Below, piece by piece: positions 44,167-52,833 of a DNA stretch of 64,000 nucleotides. Below the pieces are notes generated by a model that was not told the DNA's origin, did not search any database, and saw nothing but the letters and a program-made list of their open reading frames with translations. Numbering within the stretch: position 1 is the first letter of the stretch; the number at the start of each line of letters is the position of its first letter. The position numbers and the translations under genes are program-made. Origin of the DNA: Enterococcus casseliflavus NBRC 100478 (GTDB lineage: Bacteria > Bacillota > Bacilli > Lactobacillales > Enterococcaceae); the NCBI RefSeq assembly GCF_001544095.1, contig NZ_BCPT01000015.1, positions 18,214 to 82,213 of the forward strand. The letters run 5' to 3'.

Positions 44167-45594
44167 TTATTTTTTATTTACACGTTTCGCAATGATCGGC
44201 AAGATCAAGCCAATCAAAAGAAAGGCGATTGGCGTAATGATATTTAAGGCCAATTGGAAGAACCAAGCTTGCGGATCTGCCGCATAATCAAGCTTAGGAA
44301 CCATCCCTAAAATGCAGGCAAAGGCCGTGAACAAGAAGCACCATAAGCCGATCCCAAAGCCAACCTTGGTGTTTTTCACGAATTTATAATCGGAAGTAAA
44401 GCGATTGGCGTGTTTGTTGACTAGCATAAAAGCTAAGAAGACCCATAAGTAACGCAATGGCATGACAACTGAATTCAAGTTCAACAACCAACGATACAGT
44501 TCGGTCATATTGCCGATTCCTAGTGCTGGAATAATGATCAAAATGCTGACTAGGATACCAGTCATAATATACCCATTCACTGGTGTTCCTTTTTTGTTTA
44601 GTTTTGCTAAACCATTTGGAACAAATTCTGAATCAGCATCAGACAATAATATTTTCAATGGGGCATCAATTGAAAAAGCCAAAGCAGAGATTTGCGCTAA
44701 CGCATTGGCGATGGAATAAAGAATGACAAAGAAATTGCCGATTCCGTAGAAGTTTCCTAGTCGTTGAAAGGCTTCATAAGCGCCGTTGACCATCAAATCT
44801 TCTGGAATATGGTTGGCATCAAAAAGCATCCCCATAGCAATCGAGCCGAGCAAGGCACATAACGCCACCATACCGGCTAAAAAGATCATGCCTTTTGGAA
44901 ATTCTTTGGCAGGATTTTTTGTGTTATTTACGTAAGGCGAGATTTTTTCACAGCCACCTACCGCAAATACCAGCATCGAGATCGTGGTTAAATAGGTAAA
45001 GTCAAATTTAGGGATATAGGTTGAAACAGATGACATATTTGGTGTAGCAATCTCAGCACCAGTCATTGCTGGAGCAGTCACTGCTAAAAGAATAAAAAGA
45101 ATCGACATCACGAACATGGCTGTTCCGGCGATGTTCCCAATCATTTTTAAGGTCGTCAATCCTTTAGAGGCAATCCATAAAAAGAATAGAAAAATAGCTA
45201 AACAAATCAATGAGACTTCCATGGAGCCCATCGTTGATACAAATGTACCGTTTCCTTTAAATAACCAACTCAATGATACTAAGATTCCTTGGGGTTTTTG
45301 TGCCAAATAAGGCACGTGAACGACCCAATAAGTCCAAGCAGCAAAAAAAGCCAACCGCTTTGTTGAGGTTTCTTTGATCCATGAGGAAACCCCACCACTT
45401 GACTCTTTGAAGGTCGATCCTAACTGACTAACACTTAATGCATAGGGTACAAAATAAAGAGCCATAATTAATAGCCACGAAACAACAACAGTCAACCCTT
45501 GTTGAGCGTAGTTGTTTACAACATTTCCCAGTCCCCAAACAGAGACGAACGCCATCAGCGCAATATTATACCAGCGTAATTGTTTCTCATTCAT
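44167..45594 (-). CDS. APC-family amino-acid permease or antiporter
   Basis: Membrane protein of 475 aa with 12 spans, of the glutamate/GABA-antiporter-like branch of the APC superfamily (WYNIALMAFVSVWGLGNVVNNYAQQG at the start; FAVGGCEKISPYVNNTKNP mid-protein). ATG 45594 follows AGAAGGAG; the open frame to 45729 has no ribosome site. It stands alone. A perfect dyad lies 90 bases upstream. The substrate is not readable. Confidence 0.85.
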   Translation of the reverse strand: MNEKQLRWYNIALMAFVSVWGLGNVVNNYAQQGLTVVVSWLLIMALYFVPYALSVSQLGSTFKESSGGVSSWIKETSTKRLAFFAAWTYWVVHVPYLAQKPQGILVSLSWLFKGNGTFVSTMGSMEVSLICLAIFLFFLWIASKGLTTLKMIGNIAGTAMFVMSILFILLAVTAPAMTGAEIATPNMSSVSTYIPKFDFTYLTTISMLVFAVGGCEKISPYVNNTKNPAKEFPKGMIFLAGMVALCALLGSIAMGMLFDANHIPEDLMVNGAYEAFQRLGNFYGIGNFFVILYSIANALAQISALAFSIDAPLKILLSDADSEFVPNGLAKLNKKGTPVNGYIMTGILVSILIIIPALGIGNMTELYRWLLNLNSVVMPLRYLWVFLAFMLVNKHANRFTSDYKFVKNTKVGFGIGLWCFLFTAFACILGMVPKLDYAADPQAWFFQLALNIITPIAFLLIGLILPIIAKRVNKK

Positions 45595-46153
45595 CGCTTT
45601 CTCCTTCTTAAAATGATTTTTCTGACTGGTTAAAATAGAGCGTTTTTTGAAATTTAGTGAGAAAAAAATTTCTTTCCATAAGCGCTTGATCACGATCAAG
45701 TTTCTTATGCATTTTTTCACAAATGTCAAAGGTCAAATTGAATAAAAAAATTTCATTTGTTTCTTTTTATCCAGTCGTTGATTTTCCATAGTTAGGATAA
45801 ACCTCTGAATTCTTTTGGTCAAGAAAAATTAAATTGTTATTTAAAAAAAATAATAAATTTCTGATGATAGCAAAAGCAAACATCATCATTCATTAATAAT
45901 CTGAAAGAAATCCAACTACATTCGGTCAAGGGCATGGATGAAATAGGGAGTGCTTCATTCAAATGAATGGACGTATAAAGATGGAAGAAACCCTTTCGAA
46001 AGGCTTTTCACTGGTGCTTTTAGGATAGATTTTTAAGCAAAGGAAACAGGAGAGTAGACGTAATTTTTTTGTTTTTTTAAGAAAAATTTTACGCGAACAT
46101 TCTTTCAAAGAAACACGTAAACAAAGTTAGCCAAATGCTTCGTTCCATCGAAA
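45595..46153. other. Long intergenic region with a palindrome
   Basis: About 560 bases, strongly AT-rich, without a supported gene. CTTGATCACGATCAAG (45685-45700) is a perfect 7+2+7 palindrome upstream of the permease and adjoins AAGCGCTT. The remaining half shows no motif I can name. Confidence 0.5.
45685..45700. promoter_or_regulatory. Palindromic operator candidate
   Basis: CTTGATC-AC-GATCAAG, a perfect dyad about 90 bases before the permease start. The regulator is unknown. Confidence 0.45.
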
Positions 46154-46693
46154 TCACTCGTTTTTTTTCGCCAATTTATAGGAAGTGGGTGTTATTCGCT
46201 CAAATACTGGCCATAAAAGCAGATAAAAGACGAAGTTTCCACTGGCATGGAAGAAATCGAACAGTAGTCCTTGAAGGTAATAGGCAAGAAACGAAGGAAA
46301 CTGATAAAGCCAAACTTCCATCAACGAAATGATCAAGCCATAAAGAAGTCCGCAAAGAAAGGCAAAGAAAGCTTGCAAGAAGCGGTTTTTCTTGATGATC
46401 GGTATTTTTCCAAACTGATGAAAAAGAATGATGGTGATAGTAAGTGCAGCCAATTGACTGATCGTCCAGGGACCCATGCCTAGATAGATATTTGTTCCGA
46501 GCAAACTTAATAAGGCAATCATCAACGCATCGGATAAACGGTAAGAAAAAGCCACTAAAAATAAATGGGCACTCATAGGCTGAACGTTAGGGATAAAGAC
46601 AAAAACTAACCGTCCAACGATACAAGCCGCAGTAATCAGTGCTAAATGAGAAATTCTTTGGATGGAAAATATCTTGGTTTGGGGAGGAAGCAT
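46154..46693 (-). CDS. ECF transporter S component (probable cobalamin/precursor type)
   Basis: Hydrophobic protein of 179 aa with about five or six spans. The segments ALITAACIVGRLVFVFIPNVQP and LGTNIYLGMGPWTISQ match a family of energy-coupling-factor substrate-binding subunits with PNVQP and GPWT motifs. S components bind a vitamin and use shared ECF ATPases encoded elsewhere. Divergence from the B12-dependent ribonucleotide reductase and closeness to a DUF4430 lipoprotein suggest cobalamin or a precursor as substrate; that is inference from context. The ribosome site is weak. A Fur-like box overlaps its putative -10. Confidence 0.78.
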   Translation of the reverse strand: MLPPQTKIFSIQRISHLALITAACIVGRLVFVFIPNVQPMSAHLFLVAFSYRLSDALMIALLSLLGTNIYLGMGPWTISQLAALTITIILFHQFGKIPIIKKNRFLQAFFAFLCGLLYGLIISLMEVWLYQFPSFLAYYLQGLLFDFFHASGNFVFYLLLWPVFERITPTSYKLAKKNE

Positions 46694-46715
46694 GAAAATC
46701 GCCGTCTTTCTAATT

Positions 46716-46734
46716 GATAATCATTCTCATTATA
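46716..46734. promoter_or_regulatory. Fur-like box
   Basis: GATAATCATTCTCATTATA matches 15 of 19 positions of the GATAATGATAATCATTATC consensus. In the 7-1-7 view, TGATAAT-C-ATTCTCA (46715-46729) has one mismatch. It overlaps TATAAT on the minus strand (46734-46729), which with TTGAAT (46756-46751, 16-base spacer) gives a promoter for the S-component gene. Iron repression of B12 uptake is implied. Confidence 0.75.
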
Positions 46735-46751
46735 CATGGAAAATAATAAAA

Positions 46752-46779
46752 TTCAAGATTGAAATACACATTATATAGT
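46752..46779 (+). promoter_or_regulatory. Candidate nrdJ promoter
   Basis: TTCAAG (46752-46757), 16-base spacer, TATAGT (46774-46779). The -10 lies inside the first NrdR box, as in known NrdR-repressed promoters. Confidence 0.5.
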
Positions 46780-46812
46780 ACGATAATAAAAAACGAGCAC
46801 AATATGTTGTGT
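46766..46812 (+). promoter_or_regulatory. Tandem NrdR boxes
   Basis: Box 1 ACACATTATATAGTAC (46766-46781) matches 13 of 16 positions of the NrdR consensus acaCwAtATaTwGtgt. Box 2 GCACAATATGTTGTGT (46797-46812) is close to perfect. They are separated by 15 bases, so the centre-to-centre distance is 31 bp, about three helical turns, the spacing typical for NrdR, the ATP/dATP-sensing repressor of ribonucleotide reductase genes. Confidence 0.82.
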
Positions 46813-46833
46813 TTTAGAAGGTGAGGGAAAGAA

Positions 46834-49311
46834 ATGGAATACAAAAAACAAACGATTGAGAAATTGAACGAGGATATCAAGTTTTTCCAAGAAGTTTCGG
46901 CGATCACACCAGAAATGACCCAAACATTTGAGGGAATCGCTCGTTTGATTATGCTGGATCGTTATTCATACAAGGATCAAACCCATCAAACATTGCGTAA
47001 GGATGATTTGGTGATTTTGACAACGAAAGCTGATCCTAAATATCCTGCGCGAGGAATCGGTGTTGTGAAAGCAATCGATGGGGAACTAGTCTCTATCGAA
47101 GTGGAAGAGGCCTATCGCTCAGCGTTAGAAGATATTGATGAACAAGCCAATGGACTTGTTAAAAGAAGAAAAAGTGACATTGAAAAACCGTTAGAACTCT
47201 TTTTTGAGCAAGTGGCGCATCGTGTAGCCAAAGGGATTTCTGCCAACGAGTCCCATGACCAGGAGCGCTTCTTCGAGGTGTTTTACCAACAAATCGTGGC
47301 GCAAAACCTAATTCCTGCAGGCAGAGTACTTTATGGAGCAGGAACAAATTCTCAAGTTACCTACTTCAATTGCTTTGTGATGCCTTTCATCCATGATTCC
47401 CGAAAAGGGATTGCTGTTCATCGACAAGAAGTTATGGAAATCATGAGTCGAGGTGGCGGGGTCGGAACCAATGGGTCGACCTTGCGACCAAAATCAAGTG
47501 TGGTCCACGGTGTCAGTGGTCGGTCTTCTGGGGCAGTTTCTTGGTTGAATGATTTGGCAAACTTGACGAACCTTGTCGAACAAGGAGGTAGCCGCCGTGG
47601 AGCGCAGATGATTATGATGGCAGATTGGCATCCAGATATTTTTGCGTTTATTCTTTCTAAAATTCAAAATCCTGCTGTATTGCTTCACCTAAAAAAAACA
47701 ATCACAAATGCGACGATCAAACAACTGATCAATGAAAAACTGCAATTTGACCCTCTGACAAAAATGGAAGAAAGAATGTTCACTTATCTAGCACAACTGC
47801 CTGAATCGTCAGATAAGGAACATAATGACATGATCCAAAAGGCAAAAGAAAAATTGCGCATAGGTGGCAGCTATACGGTGAAAGAAAGTGATTTCTTAAC
47901 TGGCGCGAATATCTCAGTCTGCTTGACAGAAGAATTCATGGAAGCAGTGAAGACAGATGGGTGGTATGAGCTACGCTTTCCAGATATCGACAATTATTCA
48001 GAAGCAGAGATGGCGCAATATGATGCAAAGTGGGCTGAAGTCGGGGATGTGCGAGAATGGGCAGCTGCTGGCCATAAAGTCAAAACCTATCAAAGGATCA
48101 AAGCTCGTGAGTTATGGGAGTTGATTACTTTTTGTGCAACGTATTCTGCTGAGCCTGGTATTTTCTTTATCGATAATGCCAACAAGATGACGAATGCTAC
48201 AGCATATGGACAAAAAGTCGTAGCAACTAATCCGTGCGGTGAACAGCCCCTAACCCCTTATGCGGTCTGTAACTTGGCAGCCATCAATCTCGCAAACATG
48301 GCGGATCGCCAAAAGGGCACCGTTGATTTTGCCAAACTAAAAGAAACCGTGAAAACAGCGGTTCGTTTCCAAGACAATGTTATTGACGTAACGCCTTACT
48401 TTTTTGACAAAAATGAGCAGCAGGCGAAAGGGGAAAGACGTGTTGGATTAGGGATCATGGGCTTGGCAGATTTATTGATCTACTGCGGGAAAAAATACGG
48501 ATCGGCAGAAGGAAATCAATTCGTTGATCAAATTTTCGAGGCAATGGCAGTCACTGCCTATGAGGCATCCATTGAATTGGCGAAAGAAAAAGGCAGCTTT
48601 CCCTTCCTGATTGGAAAAAATGACCAAGAGACGCAAGCGTTGCGAAAGAAATTTATCGATACAGGATACATGAAAAAAATGCCAGCGCACATCCGCGAAG
48701 GCGTGCTGCGATTCGGTATTCGCAACTCTCATCTTTTGACTGTTGCGCCAACAGGATCGACAGGCACGATGACGGGAGTTTCAACTGGTTTAGAACCTTA
48801 TTACTCCTTTTCTTATTTTAGAAGCGGTCGACTAGGTAAGTTTATTGAAATCAATGCGGAAATCGTTGACGAATACCTGATGGATCATCCTGAACGAACC
48901 AAAGCGGAGTTGCCGGCATGGTTCATTTCCGCTATGGAGTTGACGCCCGAAGAGCATGTCGGTGTGCAATGCACCATACAACGCTGGGTGGATAGCTCCA
49001 TTTCAAAAACGGTCAATGCACCAAAAGGATATACAGTAAGCCAAGTAGCCAAGGTTTATCGAGATCTTTATGAAGGAGGAGCCAAAGGAGGGACTGTCTA
49101 TGTAGACGGCAGCCGAGATTCACAAGTACTTACCTTAGAAGCGGTTGAAAATGAGCTGACCGCACAAGTTGAACCGCTGCCTGTCGTTCAAGTAAATGAA
49201 CCCGTCGCCTCTGGTGAAATCTGTCCCATCTGCCATGAAGGAACCATTGAGGAAATCGGTGGCTGTAGTACCTGCACAAACTGTAAAATCCAATTAAAAT
49301 GCGGGCTCTAA
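46834..49311 (+). CDS. nrdJ: Adenosylcobalamin-dependent (class II) ribonucleotide reductase
   Basis: Enzyme of 825 aa that makes deoxyribonucleotides using a B12-generated thiyl radical, with no iron centre and no oxygen need. The active site can be mapped: C180 in YFNCFVMPF, and C468-G-E470 in NPCGEQPL with C479 11 residues later in YAVCNL, the same C-x-E and +11 spacing as the Lactobacillus enzyme. The C-terminus has a zinc-ribbon-like CPICHEGT...CSTCTNC and a final LKCGL that may carry the redox-shuttle cysteines. The N-terminal ~100 residues precede the catalytic barrel. Regulated by NrdR boxes and possibly Fur. Confidence 0.93.
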   Translation: MEYKKQTIEKLNEDIKFFQEVSAITPEMTQTFEGIARLIMLDRYSYKDQTHQTLRKDDLVILTTKADPKYPARGIGVVKAIDGELVSIEVEEAYRSALEDIDEQANGLVKRRKSDIEKPLELFFEQVAHRVAKGISANESHDQERFFEVFYQQIVAQNLIPAGRVLYGAGTNSQVTYFNCFVMPFIHDSRKGIAVHRQEVMEIMSRGGGVGTNGSTLRPKSSVVHGVSGRSSGAVSWLNDLANLTNLVEQGGSRRGAQMIMMADWHPDIFAFILSKIQNPAVLLHLKKTITNATIKQLINEKLQFDPLTKMEERMFTYLAQLPESSDKEHNDMIQKAKEKLRIGGSYTVKESDFLTGANISVCLTEEFMEAVKTDGWYELRFPDIDNYSEAEMAQYDAKWAEVGDVREWAAAGHKVKTYQRIKARELWELITFCATYSAEPGIFFIDNANKMTNATAYGQKVVATNPCGEQPLTPYAVCNLAAINLANMADRQKGTVDFAKLKETVKTAVRFQDNVIDVTPYFFDKNEQQAKGERRVGLGIMGLADLLIYCGKKYGSAEGNQFVDQIFEAMAVTAYEASIELAKEKGSFPFLIGKNDQETQALRKKFIDTGYMKKMPAHIREGVLRFGIRNSHLLTVAPTGSTGTMTGVSTGLEPYYSFSYFRSGRLGKFIEINAEIVDEYLMDHPERTKAELPAWFISAMELTPEEHVGVQCTIQRWVDSSISKTVNAPKGYTVSQVAKVYRDLYEGGAKGGTVYVDGSRDSQVLTLEAVENELTAQVEPLPVVQVNEPVASGEICPICHEGTIEEIGGCSTCTNCKIQLKCGL

Positions 49312-49398
49312 GAAAAAACGAGAGTGATAAAATAATTCTTATCCGTATACTGGATAGAAAAACGATTAGTATTTTGACTATTGGAGAGGAAGAAATAG

Positions 49399-49788
49399 AT
49401 GAAAAAAGTATTTGTCGTATTCCTGCTAGTGAGCACACTACTCGTCGCTACAGGATGCCAACAGGCAAGTGTAACGCCAGAAAGCACGCAGCAAAGTTCC
49501 TTGAAGCAAGAACAAGGAACAGCTACGATCGTCATCCAAAATCAAGAAGCTGTGACCTCAAAAGAAGTAACGTTCCGAGAAAATGAGTCGCTGCTGGAAG
49601 TAATGAAAGAAAACTTTGCGATCAAAGAAAAAGATGGCTTTATCACCTCGATCGACGGCATCAGTCAAGATCAAAAAGCCAATCTATTTTGGGTCTATAC
49701 CGTCAATGACGAAATGACCGATAAAGGGGCACAAGCGTTGATTTTAAAGAACAATGACACTATCACATTTGATTTGAAAGCATTCTGA
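49399..49788 (+). CDS. DUF4430 lipoprotein, possible cobalamin binder
   Basis: Lipoprotein of 129 aa: signal peptide with lipobox LLVATGC (Cys20), a low-complexity QQASVTPESTQQSS linker, then one DUF4430 domain (TIVIQNQEAVTSKEVTFRENESLLEVMKENF...FWVYTVNDEMTDKGAQALILKNNDTITFDL). This fold is related to the C-terminal domain of transcobalamin/intrinsic factor. It lies 87 bases after nrdJ, behind GGAGAGG, so surface capture of cobalamin for the ECF S component is a reasonable inference but unproven. Confidence 0.82.
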   Translation: MKKVFVVFLLVSTLLVATGCQQASVTPESTQQSSLKQEQGTATIVIQNQEAVTSKEVTFRENESLLEVMKENFAIKEKDGFITSIDGISQDQKANLFWVYTVNDEMTDKGAQALILKNNDTITFDLKAF

Positions 49789-50324
49789 TTTGCTTGATTC
49801 TAAGGATCTTTATTGGTGCAAAAGAACTTGCATATAAAGATCTTTATCTATACAGATAGACTCTTGCGTTGATTTTGGAGGCAGTTTTGCATTCAAGTTC
49901 TATTCAAGAGTCTATTCTTGTTTTTCTATCAGGGGTTGGGTGGTGGCTTAGTTTATTTTAAAATTGGAATAATAGAAGTAAAGATACCATTACATACATA
50001 AGTTTTAGCCATGATGTTTCTTTCGTATTTTGGCTTTCGTTCCTATTTTTTGTAGAAAATAATTTTTTTATAGTAGAGTGGAAATGGACAAAAATTTGAT
50101 TTATCCGTTAGCTTAAGTGGCTAACGCTTCTATTCTCTAATATATGGTTTTACTTACTATTTTTCTTGCGATTGTTTCCCAATCTGCTTGTTGTTCATAA
50201 AAACAATGTTATCATTGTACCATCAGATGTGGTGGCGAACAGTGGTCTAAAACACGAGCGGTGATTACAAATAAGGTTTTTTCGTTCTCTTTGTTTATTG
50301 ATCAGAAAAGGTAGGAGGAGAATA
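49789..50324. other. Intergenic region with several hairpins
   Basis: No gene supported. AAGGATCTTTAT pairs with ATAAAGATCTTT (about 49800-49847), and TAGACTCTTG pairs with CAAGAGTCTA (49857-49916), followed by TTCTTGTTTTT. The second is probably the terminator of nrdJ-DUF4430. CGTTAGC / GCTAACG forms another small dyad near 50106-50125. Confidence 0.5.
49857..49930 (+). terminator. Terminator candidate after DUF4430
   Basis: A 10-base perfect stem TAGACTCTTG / CAAGAGTCTA with a 40-base interior, followed by a T-rich tract. Confidence 0.55.
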
Positions 50325-50813
50325 ATGGTTGAGGTACTTTTGATGTGTGGCGTTAGTGGTGCAGGCAAAACCACTTACTCAAAACAAAAAGAGCAAGAAG
50401 GCTATGTAAGACTAGCAATAGATGAATTGATTTGGGAAGATTATGGCGTTTATGGTGTTGATTACCCTTCGGAGAAATATGCAAAAGTTTCTTCATTATC
50501 TTCAGTTAAATTGAAAGAGCTTACAGTAAAGGCTGTTCAAGAAGGAAAAAACGTAGTTGTCGATTCTAGTTTTTGGGCTAAAAGTCACCGAGACGCTTAT
50601 AGAGAACTACTGGCAGCATATGATGTGACGATTAAAGTAATCTATCTAAAAGCTGATTATGATACTTTACGAAAACGATTAGCGATCAGAAATAAAGTCC
50701 AGACTGCAAATTCCGCTTTTCCTATTACAGAAGAAATCCTTCAACGGTTTTTTTCAGGATTCGAAGAACCGGTAAATGAAGATGAGGTAGTGATCGAGCA
50801 AAAGAATATATGA
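50325..50813 (+). CDS. P-loop kinase (AAA_33-like)
   Basis: Small ATP-binding kinase-like protein of 162 aa. Walker A is CGVSGAGKTTYSKQ at the N-terminus; a later VVVDSSFWAKSHRDAYRELL and the arginine lid KRLAIRNKVQ are typical of small-molecule or zeta-toxin-like kinases. ATG 50325 follows AGGAGGAG. The substrate is unknown. It stands alone. Confidence 0.78.
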   Translation: MVEVLLMCGVSGAGKTTYSKQKEQEGYVRLAIDELIWEDYGVYGVDYPSEKYAKVSSLSSVKLKELTVKAVQEGKNVVVDSSFWAKSHRDAYRELLAAYDVTIKVIYLKADYDTLRKRLAIRNKVQTANSAFPITEEILQRFFSGFEEPVNEDEVVIEQKNI

Positions 50814-51149
50814 AGTAGCCTCAAAACTTTTTTTACTCTTTTTCAATACAGTTAGTCTTATTCCTGTGCAGGACACGAAGGACAGTCATGCTAGAAGCAA
50901 AATAGTGATTGGCAATTTCTTTTCTTGTTGCATTCTTCGATAGAAGAAATAATTTAGCGGTGACCACCCCAAATGAAGAATAAGAGCAGCTAGTACGAAA
51001 TTTGTATCCAATTGCTGATGAGAGGAATTAGATCAGCCAAAATTGTAAAAGAGGGTAAGAAATAGGAGAACTATTTTAAAATGACGATCGTCCCCTCAGA
51101 ACCTTCAGAATACAAATAGAATAAAATCAATTGATTGTATAGGTGAGTT
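50814..51149. other. Intergenic region, nothing recognised
   Basis: About 340 AT-rich bases between the kinase and a small membrane protein. No supported gene or clear hairpin. Confidence 0.45.
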
Positions 51150-51443
51150 ATGAAAGTTCAGTATAAACTAATTTTTCTTATTATATTATTTATTTTGATA
51201 GGGTTAGTTTTAATTGGAGATCCTACAGATATTTTTTATATAGTGTTAAATTTTTCTCTTCCTGTGTTATTTATAATTTTTAAATTGTTTTTTTCTGATG
51301 TGAAAAACAGGAAATTGTTTTGGCAAAAAAGGTCGCCATACTTTGGAGAGCAAAGAAGAAAAATAAATAAAAACGTTTTAAATCTATTTTTTATAATAGG
51401 ATTAGTATGGTTTATGTATTTAGTTTATCAATACCTGAATTAA
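51150..51443 (+). CDS. Small membrane protein, 97 aa
   Basis: Three hydrophobic segments (residues about 6-22, 29-48 and 78-95) with a basic loop FWQKRSPYFGEQRRKINK between the second and third. Family not recognised. Its ribosome site (TAGGTGAG) is modest. Confidence 0.55.
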   Translation: MKVQYKLIFLIILFILIGLVLIGDPTDIFYIVLNFSLPVLFIIFKLFFSDVKNRKLFWQKRSPYFGEQRRKINKNVLNLFFIIGLVWFMYLVYQYLN

Positions 51444-51744
51444 AAAAACAAGGGACATGACATAGGTTAACAAGTTATGCTCCTTGTTTTATGGTGTTAC
51501 GATAATTAGTGTTAGTGTAATATCCATGGATTTTTTGAAGAATATATGGAGATAATATAAATAGGGGTTCGCGCCACGATTTACCTGTTCATTGGGTGTT
51601 AAACCCACTTACTAAAAGTTAGGTAATTTGAAGAAGTTAGATTTTTTATGCGAAAAATAAATTTATTTATGAGTATAGTAAGTGAAAATAGCGCTCAAAT
51701 AGAGTGTAATATGAGTATAAAAAACTCTTTTTTGGGGGTGCGTT
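51444..51744. other. Intergenic region before the toxin-antitoxin pair
   Basis: Contains a degenerate copy (51569-51608) of the sequence just downstream of tRNA-Lys, and AT-rich promoter sequence before relB. No coding frame. Confidence 0.5.
51569..51608 (+). repeat. Degenerate direct repeat, copy A
   Basis: Aligns over about 40 bases with 52720-52760 at roughly 75-80 percent identity, sharing the exact core ATTTACCTGTTC and a following TGGGT. The two copies bracket the toxin-antitoxin pair. Confidence 0.5.
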
Positions 51745-52020
51745 ATGAAGAAGGAAAAAGAAAGAATTCAGATTGCGGTTGAAAAAGATCTAAAAATGGA
51801 AGCAGAAGATATTTTACATGATTTAGGAATGAATCCCACTACGGCAATTACTATTTTTTATAAACAAGTCATAGAAAAAGGGGGATTACCCTTTGAGGTA
51901 AAACTTTCTGAACAAACAAAGCAAGCTAGGCGAATTGCTAAGTTAGCGAAAAAATCTACTAATGTGACGAGGATAGATGATAATAAGGCTTTCGAGGCTT
52001 GGTTGGATGAAGATGAATAA
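51745..52020 (+). CDS. RelB/DinJ-family antitoxin
   Basis: Antitoxin of 91 aa. The N-terminal ribbon-helix-helix ERIQIAVEKDLKMEAEDILHDLGMNPTTAITIFYKQVIEKGGLPFEVK is the RelB/DinJ signature; the acidic C-terminal tail (FEAWLDEDE) would cover the toxin. It overlaps the toxin gene by 8 bases, the normal arrangement for such operons. Ribosome site GGGGGTG. Confidence 0.88.
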   Translation: MKKEKERIQIAVEKDLKMEAEDILHDLGMNPTTAITIFYKQVIEKGGLPFEVKLSEQTKQARRIAKLAKKSTNVTRIDDNKAFEAWLDEDE

Positions 52021-52339
52021 AATAGTTTCAATGTATGTGGCTTATGTGGGTAAACCAGAAGGAAAAAGACGACCAGTTTTGATTATTGAGAATAGTGAAA
52101 ATGAAGTTCTTTTTTATGCGATTACAAGCAAGTTTGAACACAAATCAGAGCGCATAAAAAAGCTTTATTTCCATATCAATGATTGGCAAGATTCAAATTT
52201 AAAAAAAGAGTCTTGGATTGACACAGGAACGTTATTCGTTCTTTCCAAAGAAAAAATAGATTTTAAATATAAAGATATAGGGTAACTATCTCAGAAAGAT
52301 TTGAATCGTTTAGAAGAGTTTCTTAAGGAGCGCTCTTAG
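52013..52339 (+). pseudogene. PemK/MazF-like toxin with a late nonsense codon
   Basis: Read from ATG 52013: MNKIVSMYVAYVGKPEGKRRPVLIIENSENEVLFYAITSKF, an SH3-like PemK/MazF-type fold. At 52283-52285 TAA replaces an expected AAA (KDIG-stop-LSQKDLNRLEEFLKERS). The frame continues 17 codons to TAG at 52337. The final helix is therefore missing, which may weaken or abolish RNase activity. The main globular part is intact, so residual function cannot be excluded. Confidence 0.78.
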
Positions 52340-52356
52340 AAGAATGAACAGCATTA

Positions 52357-52402
52357 AAAATACACTACCTTTTCATTAGGACTAGGTAGTGATTTTTTTG
52401 AT
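52357..52402 (+). terminator. Terminator after the toxin gene
   Basis: Stem CACTACCT / AGGTAGTG with further A:T pairing and a run of seven T. Confidence 0.75.
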
Positions 52403-52685
52403 TTCATATCTAATTTGTAGTGGTAATAGTGAGAAAAAAATTACTGTAAAGGTTTTTGAACTAGCGAAGCACTCACTGAATTTATACAGAAGATATTACT
52501 TCCACAAATTATCTGACTCAGTTAATTTATGGAGAAACGAAGCATTTCACGTGCAAAGAGTTCAGTCATCTCGTAGAAAAAAACTTTTCGAAAAGCATAG
52601 CTCTTACATACATCATTTAATAAGAAACTTTTTGACAGCAAGGCATTTCTTCTTATTCAATTGGCAATAAATTAATTATAAACAA
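52403..52685. other. Intergenic region
   Basis: A 93-codon frame from GTG 52389 crosses this stretch but begins inside a terminator, lacks a ribosome site and resembles no family, so I do not call it. No other feature. Confidence 0.5.
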
Positions 52686-52746
52686 AAAAATGGAACAGCA
52701 TAAATGTTTTCGAAATGCTTTCGCACCAACATTTACCTGTTCCGTG
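52686..52746 (-). terminator. Terminator downstream of tRNA-Lys
   Basis: On the minus strand GGAACAG.TAAATGTT pairs with AACATTTA..CTGTTCC, followed by ATTTTTTTG. A long stem just after the tRNA. Confidence 0.75.
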
Positions 52747-52760
52747 GGTTTGGCACCCAA
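52720..52760 (+). repeat. Degenerate direct repeat, copy B
   Basis: Counterpart of copy A at 51569-51608. It lies between the tRNA-Lys 3' end and its terminator. Confidence 0.5.

Positions 52761-52833
<73 letters not shown>

Noticed and set aside
46813..46833. Cobalamin riboswitch before nrdJ
   Set aside because: The leader is far too short for such an element and no B12-box-like sequence is visible.
52389..52670. 93-codon open frame from GTG
   Set aside because: Starts inside the T-run of a terminator, has no ribosome site, and its residue pattern resembles no family.
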